Assembly (NCBI GenBank): GCA_043760535.1
Contig: JAYUOV010000080.1
Location: 1-46,528 of the forward strand
Source of the DNA: JAZKFT01 sp043760535
GTDB taxonomy: Bacteria > Bacteroidota > Bacteroidia > Chitinophagales > Chitinophagaceae
Length of the DNA stretch: 46,528 nucleotides
Direction: 5' to 3'
Shown one piece after another: positions 33,966 to 42,195 of the stretch; position 1 is the stretch's first letter, and each line of letters begins with the position of its first letter. The translations under genes were made by a program, and so were the position numbers. The notes beneath the pieces are model-generated. The model was not told where the DNA came from. It searched no databases and was given only the letters and a program-made list of their open reading frames with translations.

Positions 33966-34817
33966 TTGGAACTTACCCTTGGCTTTAGCCCCTGCCCTAA
34001 CGACACCTTCATTTTTGATGCGTTGGTAAACAATAAAATAGATACCGAAGGCTTTCGCTTTAATGTGGTTTTAGAAGATGTGCAAACATTGAACACGTGG
34101 GCAAAACATGCTACTCTCGATATTACTAAATTAAGCTATGGTGTACTGCCACTAGTGCTTCAGCATTATAAAGTACTTAATAGTGGCGGGGCTTTAGGTA
34201 AAGGTGTAGGGCCATTATTAATTAGTAACCAGGGATTAGGGATTGGGGATTGGGAAGCAACACAGTCGTTCGTTAATGCTTCAACTATCGCTATACCCGG
34301 CGAAAACACAACAGCACATTTCCTTTTTTCGCTGGCCTACCCCAATGCAAAAAATAAAATTTTTTTACGGTTTGATGAAATAGAAAATTTTGTTGCAACA
34401 GGCAAAGGACTAGGCGTTATCATACACGAAAACCGCTTTACTTATCAGCAAAATGGGCTGTATAAAATTACCGATCTTGGCGATTTTTGGGAACAACAAA
34501 CAGGCAACCCTATTCCGCTTGGCGGTATTGTTATCCGCCGCACTATTAGCCCTGCCATGCAGCTACAGATAGATAGCCTGATAAAAAAAAGTGTAGCATA
34601 TTCATTTGCCCACTACCCGCATATAAGTGCTTATGTAAAAAAGCATTCGCAGGAAATGGAAGAAGCCGTAATGCGCCAGCATATTGATCTGTATGTAAAT
34701 GATTATTCTATCAATCTAGGTGCAGAAGGCCAATCTGCTATTTTACGGTTGTTATCAGTTCTAAATCACAATAATTTCTCTGGCGAATTAGGTACTTCTG
34801 GTATTTTCGTGGCCTGA
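33966..34817 (+). CDS. mqnD: 1,4-dihydroxy-6-naphthoate synthase (futalosine menaquinone pathway)
   Basis: A 283-residue MqnD-type protein. ELTLGFSPCPNDTFIFDALV is the N-terminus typical of the family, followed by ITKLSYGVLP, YKVLNSGGALGKGVGPLL, IAIPGENTTAHFLFSLAYP, GLGVIIHENRFTYQ and GNPIPLGGIVIRR. It forms 1,4-dihydroxy-6-naphthoate from cyclic de-hypoxanthine futalosine in menaquinone synthesis. The start codon is TTG (33966) because TAA lies 15 bp upstream with no ATG between. A G-rich repeat (34231-34254) is read in frame as QGLGIGDWE within a loop. A decayed second copy is at 38743-39576. Confidence 0.9.
   Translation: MELTLGFSPCPNDTFIFDALVNNKIDTEGFRFNVVLEDVQTLNTWAKHATLDITKLSYGVLPLVLQHYKVLNSGGALGKGVGPLLISNQGLGIGDWEATQSFVNASTIAIPGENTTAHFLFSLAYPNAKNKIFLRFDEIENFVATGKGLGVIIHENRFTYQQNGLYKITDLGDFWEQQTGNPIPLGGIVIRRTISPAMQLQIDSLIKKSVAYSFAHYPHISAYVKKHSQEMEEAVMRQHIDLYVNDYSINLGAEGQSAILRLLSVLNHNNFSGELGTSGIFVA
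34231..34254 (+). repeat. G-rich repeat inserted in frame within mqnD
   Basis: The units AGGGATT-AGGGATT-GGGGATT-GGG resemble the intergenic runs at 6791-6821 and 16941-16962. Here they are translated as part of a loop just before the IAIPGENTT motif. The pseudogene copy carries the degenerate equivalent at 39008-39031. Confidence 0.6.
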
Positions 34818-34942
34818 AAATTCTTATAAAAACGGCCAGCGGTTTTTATGTTTGGATAAATCAATGTAAAAAGTAATAAAATCTAGTGTTATGTTAAGTA
34901 TAATATAATTTATATTTTATATGTTTATAAAATACTTACAAT

Positions 34943-35381
34943 ATGATACGTTATACAATTAGGCTAGCCAAGGTAGAAGTAGAGCAACTTCATACAGTAA
35001 TTAATAAGGGTTCTCATACTACTCAAACATTTTGGGCAGCCTATATACTGTTGAAATGCGACGAGGGCAAATATTCGGACAAGGTAACCAATGAGCAAAT
35101 CAGCAAAGTTGTGAGAGTGGGATGCGCACTATTGACTGCGTTAAAAGAAGTTTATTGAAGAGGTACTTGAAGCGGTATTGGGGCTTCATTTAACAACTCG
35201 GGTTTATGAAAAGAAATCTTACGGCGATGTGAAAGCAAAACTTTTTACACTTTGTATTAATGAGCCGATAAAGGGTTTTGCCAAATGGTCATTGCGGTTG
35301 CTTGCAGACAAAATGGTGGAACTGAAACATGTTGAAAGAATCTCTGATATAACTGTACGAAGTGTACTAAAAAAAACCTAA
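34943..35381 (+). pseudogene. IS630-family transposase relic (N-terminal part, frameshifted)
   Basis: Two short frames encode the helix-turn-helix half of an IS630-type transposase. The first reads MIRYTIRLAKVEVEQLHTVI and ISKVVRVG, then shifts. In successive frames follow MRTIDCVK, then KKFIEEVLEAVLGLHL, then RVYEKKSYGDVKAKL and FAKWSLRLLADKMVELKHVE. It ends at VRSVLKKT with no DDE catalytic half present, so the rest of the element has been deleted. At least two frame changes are needed to restore the reading frame. It lies between mqnD and the OmpA-family gene, inside the region flanked by mqnD and its decayed copy. Confidence 0.75.
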
Positions 35382-35542
35382 TGCAATATGGCAGTGCATC
35401 CCCATTTAGTTACCCTGCAATCTTAAAAAAACCTCAAAGTAACACTAGCCAAACCAATGGACAATTGTAATTGATTTCAAATTTTCGTACCATTGCACTA
35501 TTTGCAGTTTTTAAAGAATGAAACATACCTTGATATATTATT

Positions 35543-38527
35543 ATGAAAAAGAAAATGACTAATACAGTAGCAGCATTTGTACTAATAAATATTACATGCC
35601 ATGTAGCTGCGCAGGATTTTTTAGGAATAAACACTGGTAACTATGCTGGGGTAACCGGCGTAATGCTTCAACCCGCAAGCATTGTAGATAGCAGACATAA
35701 GTTCGATATTAATCTGTTCTCTACTGGGGTTAACTATTCCAATAATTTTGTTTCCATTGATAGAAGTGCCATACTAAAATTTGATAAAAATAATTATAGT
35801 AGTTATCCAGTATTTAAAGAAAAGTATTTGTCAAAAGCGGGAATAGGGGTAAATGAAAAGGTATTCTTTAGCATAAATAACAGAACCCAACTGCCACTAA
35901 GCTTTATGGTTACCACGGGCAAAAAATCAGCCATCGCCCTCAACATACAATCCCGGTCGATGGTACAAGGTCGCAATATTACCCAAAGCTTGGCCAATGC
36001 GGCTTATGGTGAGTTTTATCCAAATGCAACTACTGGTGTAATTGATGCATCCGGATTTAGTTTAAATACTCTAAACTGGGCAGAAATCGGTTTCACCTAT
36101 GGTCGTGTGCTTTTTTCATCTAATAAACATTTTCTAAAAGCGGCAGTTACAGCAAAATACCTTGGAGGAATCTCTTCCCTAAATTTGAGTAGCTCCGATT
36201 TAAGGTTTGGCATAAACGCAGATAGTTCTTTTAATTTTAATACTTCCAATACTCAGTATAACCACAATAAGAATGCTGGATTTAATAATCTTTTCGATAG
36301 AAATTTTAAACCAGATGCGAATGGGTTTGGGTATGATGCAGGGCTTGTTTATGAGTTTAGAGGCAACATAGATAAATTTAAATATATAAGTACCGACGAT
36401 CAAAAATCGCATGTAGCCCATCGAAGAGACGCCAATAAATACATGTTTAGGGTTGGAATTTCGCTATTAGATGCTGGTCGGTTTTCATTTTCTAAACCCA
36501 GTAATGTTAATAGCTTCAGTTCGGCTATTACCGGCTGGAAAATACGGAATGAGAAATTTAAGAATTTAGACAATTTCGACACGGCACTATCCAACAGGGT
36601 TTTGTCGCTTGCTAACGACCCAAGGGATTACAATGTGTACCTTCCTTCTGCATTAAGTGTTCAATTGGATATTCGCTTCGTCAAAGGCTTTTATCTGAGT
36701 GTAATGAGTTATAATGCTGTGGAAATGGGTAAAGATCTAGGCTTTCGTTTTGATAAGTACGACTATTACACCATTACACCAAGATGGGAAAGCCGGGCAG
36801 TAGGCATTTACATCCCCTACACTTTTGGCAACCACAAAAACCTGGACAATTATAAAGGTAACCTGCTGGGTGCCACTTTACGCCTAGGGTCATTGTTTAT
36901 AGGCAGTAGTAACCTTGGCACAATGGCTTTTAGCAAAAATCTAAAAGCTGCAGATGTACACATAGGACTAAAAGTTGGATTTACCTATGGCAAACCCACT
37001 AAAGCATCCCGCCTGCTGGATAAGATTACCGGAAAAAATGAAATAGCATCGCAAAACGACACCACTAATATAACTAAGCCCCTTTCGGAAGTTGTAGAAG
37101 TTGCAGAAGTTGCAGAAGTTACTACGGTTCGCAAAACAGATACAACCCAACGTAAACCCGATGCACAAACGGCGGTTATTATCGACTATAAGAATGGTCA
37201 AATTTTTTCTGACCCATCACGTAGTGGTAATATTATTATCATCAATAATAATAATTATTATTACGCACCACAAGGGCAGGTTGTAAAGAAAGACAGTATT
37301 ATTAATAACACAACGATTTTTGAGCGAAATACAGATACGCTATTTTTGACAGAACCAGATACTGTAATAACTATTGTACCAAACACAAATAAAGTGCTGA
37401 AGGCAACAGATACCCTGCAACAACGCCTTAGTGATAGTTTGATTATTAAAAAAAGAAAGCTTGATAGTTTGATAATCAACCTGCAGCAATTGCGGCAGCA
37501 AATGGATTCGATACAAGTAAGAAATGTGGTAGATACAACCATAATAAAGATTAGAAAAACTGCTGCTACACCAGGTGCCAGGCTTGTTATTGATACACTT
37601 GCCATCGCTCCAAAAATAAATGACACACTAACTAATAGATTTGCCGATAGCCTTAGTGTGCAAAAACGGCTATCTGCTTTAAAAGGTGAAGCTGTACCCG
37701 GTTTTATAAAAAAGGAGACAGATATAAATGAAGCCGGGAAGAAAACCCCACCTAATAACAAATACTCTCCCCAAAAGGAGGGTATTGTTTTTTACGATAC
37801 AGTTAACAAAACCGACAAAGAAATAAATGACAAACGGGAACTTGATTATTTAAGATATGCCTACGAAAGCAACCTATTGCAGGAAGAAATAAAAGCGTTG
37901 CAAAACAATCTTAGAAGAGAGAGCCGGGCCAACAACCCAGCGAACTATGTACCTGCATACATTCCAAAACCAACGCAGCTTTTGAAAATAAACAAAAAAG
38001 ATACTTTGCACATTAGAGATACTATTAGTAATTTAGACACAGTACTAATTTCTAATACACAGTATATTAGAGATACCGTATTTAATATAAAGGTTAAAAC
38101 TGATACCATATATAAATTGGTATCGCCAGCTACTGAGGTAGTGTCTACTCCTGAAAGAAACGAAACGAGCCTGGTTAAAAAAGAAATCAAAAACATACCT
38201 ACGGAGATTGTGTTGTTCGGCGTAGGCCAATCGGCTATTAAAAAAACTTACTATGGAAAATTATCCTATCAGGCCACCATTTTAAAGCAAGATCAACAGC
38301 TTTACGCAAATATTACAGGATATACTGATGCCACCGGATCGTTGCAAGTAAACCGGAGACTTGCCCTGAAAAGAGCCAATAGGGTTAAAATGTTTTTTAT
38401 TTTAAAAGGCATTGGCAACACCCACCTGATAGTAAATGGCGAAGCTGTAACGGTGCCTGTAGCCGGAATAAAAAAAGCTAGTCCGCAACTTCGAAGAGTA
38501 GAAATAAAAATATTGCCTAAGCAGTGA
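35543..38527 (+). CDS. OmpA-family outer-membrane protein with Bacteroidota beta-barrel (DUF5723-like)
   Basis: A 994-residue exported protein. MKKKMTNTVAAFVLINITCH leads to a signal cleavage near AAQ. About residues 30-480 are a beta-rich barrel with DFLGINTGNYAGVTGVMLQP, typical of DUF5723-type proteins. A Thr/Asp/Lys-rich linker with many TDT and DTI motifs and a VVEVAEVAEV repeat follows. The C-terminal OmpA domain (about 885-990) has GYTDATGSLQVNRRLALKRA, with the peptidoglycan-binding Asp and Arg of the family. It likely ties the outer membrane to peptidoglycan. It sits between mqnD and its pseudogene copy. Confidence 0.8.
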   Translation: MKKKMTNTVAAFVLINITCHVAAQDFLGINTGNYAGVTGVMLQPASIVDSRHKFDINLFSTGVNYSNNFVSIDRSAILKFDKNNYSSYPVFKEKYLSKAGIGVNEKVFFSINNRTQLPLSFMVTTGKKSAIALNIQSRSMVQGRNITQSLANAAYGEFYPNATTGVIDASGFSLNTLNWAEIGFTYGRVLFSSNKHFLKAAVTAKYLGGISSLNLSSSDLRFGINADSSFNFNTSNTQYNHNKNAGFNNLFDRNFKPDANGFGYDAGLVYEFRGNIDKFKYISTDDQKSHVAHRRDANKYMFRVGISLLDAGRFSFSKPSNVNSFSSAITGWKIRNEKFKNLDNFDTALSNRVLSLANDPRDYNVYLPSALSVQLDIRFVKGFYLSVMSYNAVEMGKDLGFRFDKYDYYTITPRWESRAVGIYIPYTFGNHKNLDNYKGNLLGATLRLGSLFIGSSNLGTMAFSKNLKAADVHIGLKVGFTYGKPTKASRLLDKITGKNEIASQNDTTNITKPLSEVVEVAEVAEVTTVRKTDTTQRKPDAQTAVIIDYKNGQIFSDPSRSGNIIIINNNNYYYAPQGQVVKKDSIINNTTIFERNTDTLFLTEPDTVITIVPNTNKVLKATDTLQQRLSDSLIIKKRKLDSLIINLQQLRQQMDSIQVRNVVDTTIIKIRKTAATPGARLVIDTLAIAPKINDTLTNRFADSLSVQKRLSALKGEAVPGFIKKETDINEAGKKTPPNNKYSPQKEGIVFYDTVNKTDKEINDKRELDYLRYAYESNLLQEEIKALQNNLRRESRANNPANYVPAYIPKPTQLLKINKKDTLHIRDTISNLDTVLISNTQYIRDTVFNIKVKTDTIYKLVSPATEVVSTPERNETSLVKKEIKNIPTEIVLFGVGQSAIKKTYYGKLSYQATILKQDQQLYANITGYTDATGSLQVNRRLALKRANRVKMFFILKGIGNTHLIVNGEAVTVPVAGIKKASPQLRRVEIKILPKQ
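37088..37123 (+). repeat. 9 bp tandem repeat coding VEVAEVAEV
   Basis: Four units of GAAGTTGYA (last diverged to GAAGTTACT) run in frame in the linker of the OmpA-family gene. Slippage would change the linker length by three residues per unit without breaking the frame. Confidence 0.7.
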
Positions 38528-38678
38528 TGCTGCTAAAGTCAAGCAAAATACGTTTTAATTTAAACGCTAGAAATTTACTTGTAGTATTTGGACTTTGATG
38601 TAGCCTCACTTCTTTAGAAATAGTCTGAATACACAACAAAATGATCAGCTGGCTCCAAACTGACTATACAAAAAGTAA

Positions 38679-38692
38679 TACAACCGGTTGTA
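38679..38692. promoter_or_regulatory. 14 bp perfect palindrome
   Basis: TACAACCGGTTGTA is a perfect 14 bp palindrome 51 bp before the decayed mqnD copy. It could be a relic operator of that copy. No equivalent lies before the intact mqnD. Confidence 0.3.
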
Positions 38693-38742
38693 CAGGATTT
38701 AGATATATTTTAACATTATATTTTTGTATAACTTTTATATTT

Positions 38743-39576
38743 CTCGAACTTATCATTGGTTTTAGCGCCTGCCCTAACGACACCTCCATTTTTGATGTGT
38801 TGGTAAATAATAAAATAGATACCGAAGACTTTCGCTTTAATGTAGTTTTATAAGATGTGCAAACATTGAACACGTGGGCAAAACAAGCTACTTTCAATAT
38901 TACTAATTTAAGCTTTGGTGCACTGCCACTAATGCTTCAGCATTACAAAGTACTTAATAGTGGCAGGGCTTTGGGTAAATGTGTAGGGCCTCTTCTGATA
39001 AGTAATAAGGGGTTAGAGATTGGTGATTGGGAAGCAACACAGGCTATTGGTAAATACTTCACCAATAGCTATACCCGGCGAAAACACTACGGCTCATTTT
39101 TTATTTTCGCTGGCGTACTCCAATGCAAAAAATAGAGTTTTTTTACGGTTTAATGAGATAGAACATTTTGTTGCAACAGGCAAAAGACTAGGCGTTATCA
39201 TACACGAAAACCGCTTTACTTATCAGCAAAATAGGCTGCATAAAAAAACCGACCTTGGCGATTATTGGGAGCAGCAAACCGGCAATCCTATACCACTGGG
39301 CGGCATCGTTATCCGCAGAAATATAAGTTCAGAAATTCAGCAAAAAGTAGATCGGCTTATCAAAAAAAGTGTGGAATATTCTTTACCAACTATCCTCAAA
39401 TAAGTGATTATGTAAAACAGCATTCGCAGGAAATGGACGAAGCAGTGATGCGGCAACACATAGACCTATATATAAATCATTTTTCTGTTGACCTTGGCAC
39501 TTTAGGAAAGGAAGCAGTGACCAAGATGTTGCAAGTTTTTAATTACTCCAACGGTAACAACATCTTTGTTTTATGA
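38743..39576 (+). pseudogene. Decayed second copy of mqnD
   Basis: The sequence follows the intact mqnD almost codon by codon: ELIIGFSACPNDTSIFDVLV, then FRFNVVL, then a GAA-to-TAA nonsense codon at 38851. It continues with QTLNTWAKQATFNITNLSFG and LNSGRALGKCVGPLLISN. A 1-base insertion between about 39040 and 39065 shifts the frame into IAIPGENTTAHFLFSLAYSN. A 1-base deletion near 39385 shifts it again to YPQISDYVKQHSQEMDEAVM. The initiator is CTC where the intact gene has TTG. The product cannot be made, so only the copy at 33966-34817 is functional. It is a tandem-type duplicate about 4.8 kb away. Confidence 0.88.
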
Positions 39577-39612
39577 ACGTTTCTTTGTACGATTATAAAG
39601 CAATCATACCAA

Positions 39613-40905
39613 ATGAGAAAAATAATGCTTCTTACAACCTGCATCCTACTGGTTTGCAAGGTTTCATTTACACAAATTACAAATAAAGAAAGGCTTAAAG
39701 TTTTTGTGGATTGTAATAACACCTATTGCGATCTCACTTTTATCCGCACAGAAATAAACATTGTAGATTTTGTGCTGGATCGTATAGCAAGCGATGTACA
39801 TGTATTACTTACAAGCCAGCAACTAGGCAGTGGCGGCAGGCAATATCAAATAATCTTTTTTGGTCAGCAAAATTTTAAAAACACCACAGACACATTGCTT
39901 TGCAATACGCCACCCATTGCTACCGAAAGCGAAATAAGAGATATACAGGTGCAGTATATTAAAATGGGGCTGCTGCCGTACATTACTAAAAAAGGGTACT
40001 TACCCGATGTAATGCTTGGCATGAAAAAAATTGTAACCGATAGTAGTAAAAAAGTAGAAACCAGCAACCAAACTACCAAAGACAAATGGGACTATTGGGT
40101 GTACAGGGTAAGTACAAATGGCAATATGAGTGTCGATCAAAATTACAAAAGCAACCGATTTAGTGTAAACCTGAGTGCCAACCGCGTTACAGATAAATGG
40201 AAAATAAATACAAGAGTAAACGCCAATAAAAACAACTCTGTATTTACTTATGATGATGGTTTGGGAAACATTGAAAAAATAAAAGTAAATAATAGCGGAT
40301 GGAGTGCCTACCATAGATTGGTAAAAAGTATGGGAGAACACTGGAGTGCAGGCTACGAAGCCACTGCTTACAATAGTATTTTTTCCAACATGAAAACCGG
40401 CATTACTGCAGGGCCGGCTATTGAATATGCCGTGTTTCCCTATAAAGACAATACCACTAGATTTTTCACTTTTCAATATGGTATCAACTTTGTAAATAAC
40501 AATTATTACGACACTACTATTTACCTCAAGAAAAAAGAATCATTGGCGTATCAATACATCAATACGAATCTGAGCTACAATCAAAAATGGGGCAGTTTTG
40601 CTACTGGCATTAGCTACCTTGTTTATCTACACGACTTAAAAGTAAACAATCTTAATATTTCGATAGATGCCTCTGTAAGAATTACCGGTGGCCTTAGTTT
40701 TAACATGTATGCTTACGGCGGACTGGTACACGACCAGGTTTATTTACCAAAAGGCGATGCCAGCATTAGCGATTTGTTAGCCCGCCGCCGACAACTTGCC
40801 AGCGATTTTAATTTCTTTAGCGGCTTTGGCATCAGCTACCGATTTGGCAGCATGCTTAATAATTTTGTAAACCCAAGATTTGATGGCGGAGGTAATAATT
40901 TTTAA
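39613..40905 (+). CDS. Outer-membrane beta-barrel protein of unknown function
   Basis: A 430-residue exported protein. MRKIMLLTTCILLVCKVSFT is the signal peptide. The first part (about 25-150) has LKVFVDCNNTYCDLTFIRTE, IASDVHVLLTSQQLGSGGRQ and YQIIFFGQQNF, a pattern I recognise from uncharacterised Bacteroidota proteins. The rest is a series of alternating aromatic beta strands (VNLSANRVTDKWKINTRVNA, GPAIEYAVFPYK, SDFNFFSGFGISYRF), consistent with an outer-membrane barrel. It starts 36 bp after the decayed mqnD and has no recognisable catalytic motif. Confidence 0.65.
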   Translation: MRKIMLLTTCILLVCKVSFTQITNKERLKVFVDCNNTYCDLTFIRTEINIVDFVLDRIASDVHVLLTSQQLGSGGRQYQIIFFGQQNFKNTTDTLLCNTPPIATESEIRDIQVQYIKMGLLPYITKKGYLPDVMLGMKKIVTDSSKKVETSNQTTKDKWDYWVYRVSTNGNMSVDQNYKSNRFSVNLSANRVTDKWKINTRVNANKNNSVFTYDDGLGNIEKIKVNNSGWSAYHRLVKSMGEHWSAGYEATAYNSIFSNMKTGITAGPAIEYAVFPYKDNTTRFFTFQYGINFVNNNYYDTTIYLKKKESLAYQYINTNLSYNQKWGSFATGISYLVYLHDLKVNNLNISIDASVRITGGLSFNMYAYGGLVHDQVYLPKGDASISDLLARRRQLASDFNFFSGFGISYRFGSMLNNFVNPRFDGGGNNF

Positions 40906-41184
40906 CCCTTTAATGCAATAGTTTAAACTTGCAACACCTACTATATTACTTTGTGTAAATTACAATTAGCCGGGCATCCTTAAAAACTTTAAGCTCCTAT
41001 ACCCAATTGCGGACACATTAAGACTATCCTTGGAAATTTTGGATGTCTAATACAGTACAAATTATTTTAAAGTAAAATATAGCGATAATACTTACATAGA
41101 TGCAATCATTTAGTGTTAGCAGAGTAAGCTACATACCGATTTCTAAACAGCTTATACGGTATATAATAGTTATAATTTAAGAAA

Positions 41185-41201
41185 TTTCAAAAATTTTGAA
41201 A
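41185..41201. promoter_or_regulatory. 17 bp palindrome in a gene-free stretch
   Basis: TTTCAAAA-A-TTTTGAAA is perfectly symmetrical. It lies in the 465 bp AT-rich gap 40906-41370 between the barrel protein and the DUF4397 gene, 170 bp before the latter. It may be an operator. I see no further gene in the gap. Confidence 0.3.
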
Positions 41202-41370
41202 GCTTCTTTAAACTTTTTCGTAGCGTTCGTTTATGTTTCGCTGTTAAGTTCAATCTTACTTTCCAAATTTTAGTGAAAATTATACATGATTGTTAAGTAA
41301 ATGTGAAAACGAAAACAAAAACGAACATCTGAATGTAGCAATTTGTAAAAGCAGTCTAAATATTAAACTA

Positions 41371-42084
41371 ATGAAAATGAAAATCTCTCTTACCAAAAAT
41401 TTACTTTTAGCCTTAGCCATTTCGGGCACTTTGGCAAGTTGCGACAAAGATGATCCAGCACCACCTCCGGTTCAAGGCAAGATATTGGTAACCCATGCTT
41501 CTCCTAACGCTCCAGGTGTTGACCTATTAGTTGATAATACTAAGGTCAATTCAGCCGCACTTTTGTTTCCTAACAATACTGGATATTTAAGTGTAAATGT
41601 AGGAACTAGAAATGTAAAGGTGAATGCTACTGGTACCAGTACCACTGTAATTAATGCGGACCTAACAATTAGCAAAGACAAAAACTACTCTGTTTTTGCT
41701 ACTAATAATTTAGCCTCGATAGGTGCAATAGTTGTCGAAGACAATTTGGCAACACCTGCTACCGGCAAGGCACATATTCGGTTTTTTCATCTTAGCCCAG
41801 GTGCACCATCGGTAACGGTTGGCGTTTTAAGTGGTGCTACTTTTACACCTGTATTTTCTAATCGTACTTTCGAAACTCAAAGCACAGCTACCGCAAACTC
41901 GGCCTTCACGCCAGTAGATGCCGGAACTTATACTTTTGATGTTCGTGTAGCTGGTACTACTAATTCAGTATTAAATCTACCTGGTATCGCATTACAAAGC
42001 GGTAAAATTTATACTGTATTTGCCCGTGGTGTTGTAGGTAATACTACCACACCGTTAGGTGCTTCTATTATTGCAAACAATTAA
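41371..42084 (+). CDS. DUF4397 lipoprotein (second copy in window)
   Basis: A 237-residue lipoprotein. I use the ATG at 41371 (MKMKISLTKNLLLALAISGT), which puts the lipobox LASC at residue 25 or so; the frame is open to 41290 but the extension is unlikely. The mature part has two DUF4397-like repeats: KILVTHASPNAPGVDLLVDN and AHIRFFHLSPGAPSVTVGVL. HLSPGAPSV is the most typical DUF4397 motif. It is probably a surface lipoprotein of unknown role. It is followed at once by a strong terminator. A diverged relative lies in the SusCD operon at 24366-25151. Confidence 0.85.
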   Translation: MKMKISLTKNLLLALAISGTLASCDKDDPAPPPVQGKILVTHASPNAPGVDLLVDNTKVNSAALLFPNNTGYLSVNVGTRNVKVNATGTSTTVINADLTISKDKNYSVFATNNLASIGAIVVEDNLATPATGKAHIRFFHLSPGAPSVTVGVLSGATFTPVFSNRTFETQSTATANSAFTPVDAGTYTFDVRVAGTTNSVLNLPGIALQSGKIYTVFARGVVGNTTTPLGASIIANN

Positions 42085-42101
42085 TCATTAGTACGTTACG
42101 T

Positions 42102-42134
42102 AAAAAAAGCCTACTCTTATAGTAGGCTTTTTTT
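42102..42134 (+). terminator. Bidirectional intrinsic terminator
   Basis: AAAAAAAGCCTACT, a 5-base loop and AGTAGGCTTTTTTT form a perfect 14 bp stem with T runs on both strands. It ends the DUF4397 transcript from the left and the photolyase transcript from the right, which converge here. Confidence 0.93.
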
Positions 42135-42195
42135 TATAATTGATGTTTTTACTTGAGTAGGAACACGGGTTGATTTAATCAGATTTTTTTACTAC

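Noticed and set aside
37088..37123. CRISPR-like repeats
   Set aside because: The units are 9 bp, contiguous and in frame inside a gene, without spacers. No CRISPR array was seen anywhere.
37261..37761. A 166-residue minus-strand open frame
   Set aside because: It is antisense to the OmpA-family gene, in its low-complexity linker, and is produced by the Thr/Asp/Lys-rich codons.
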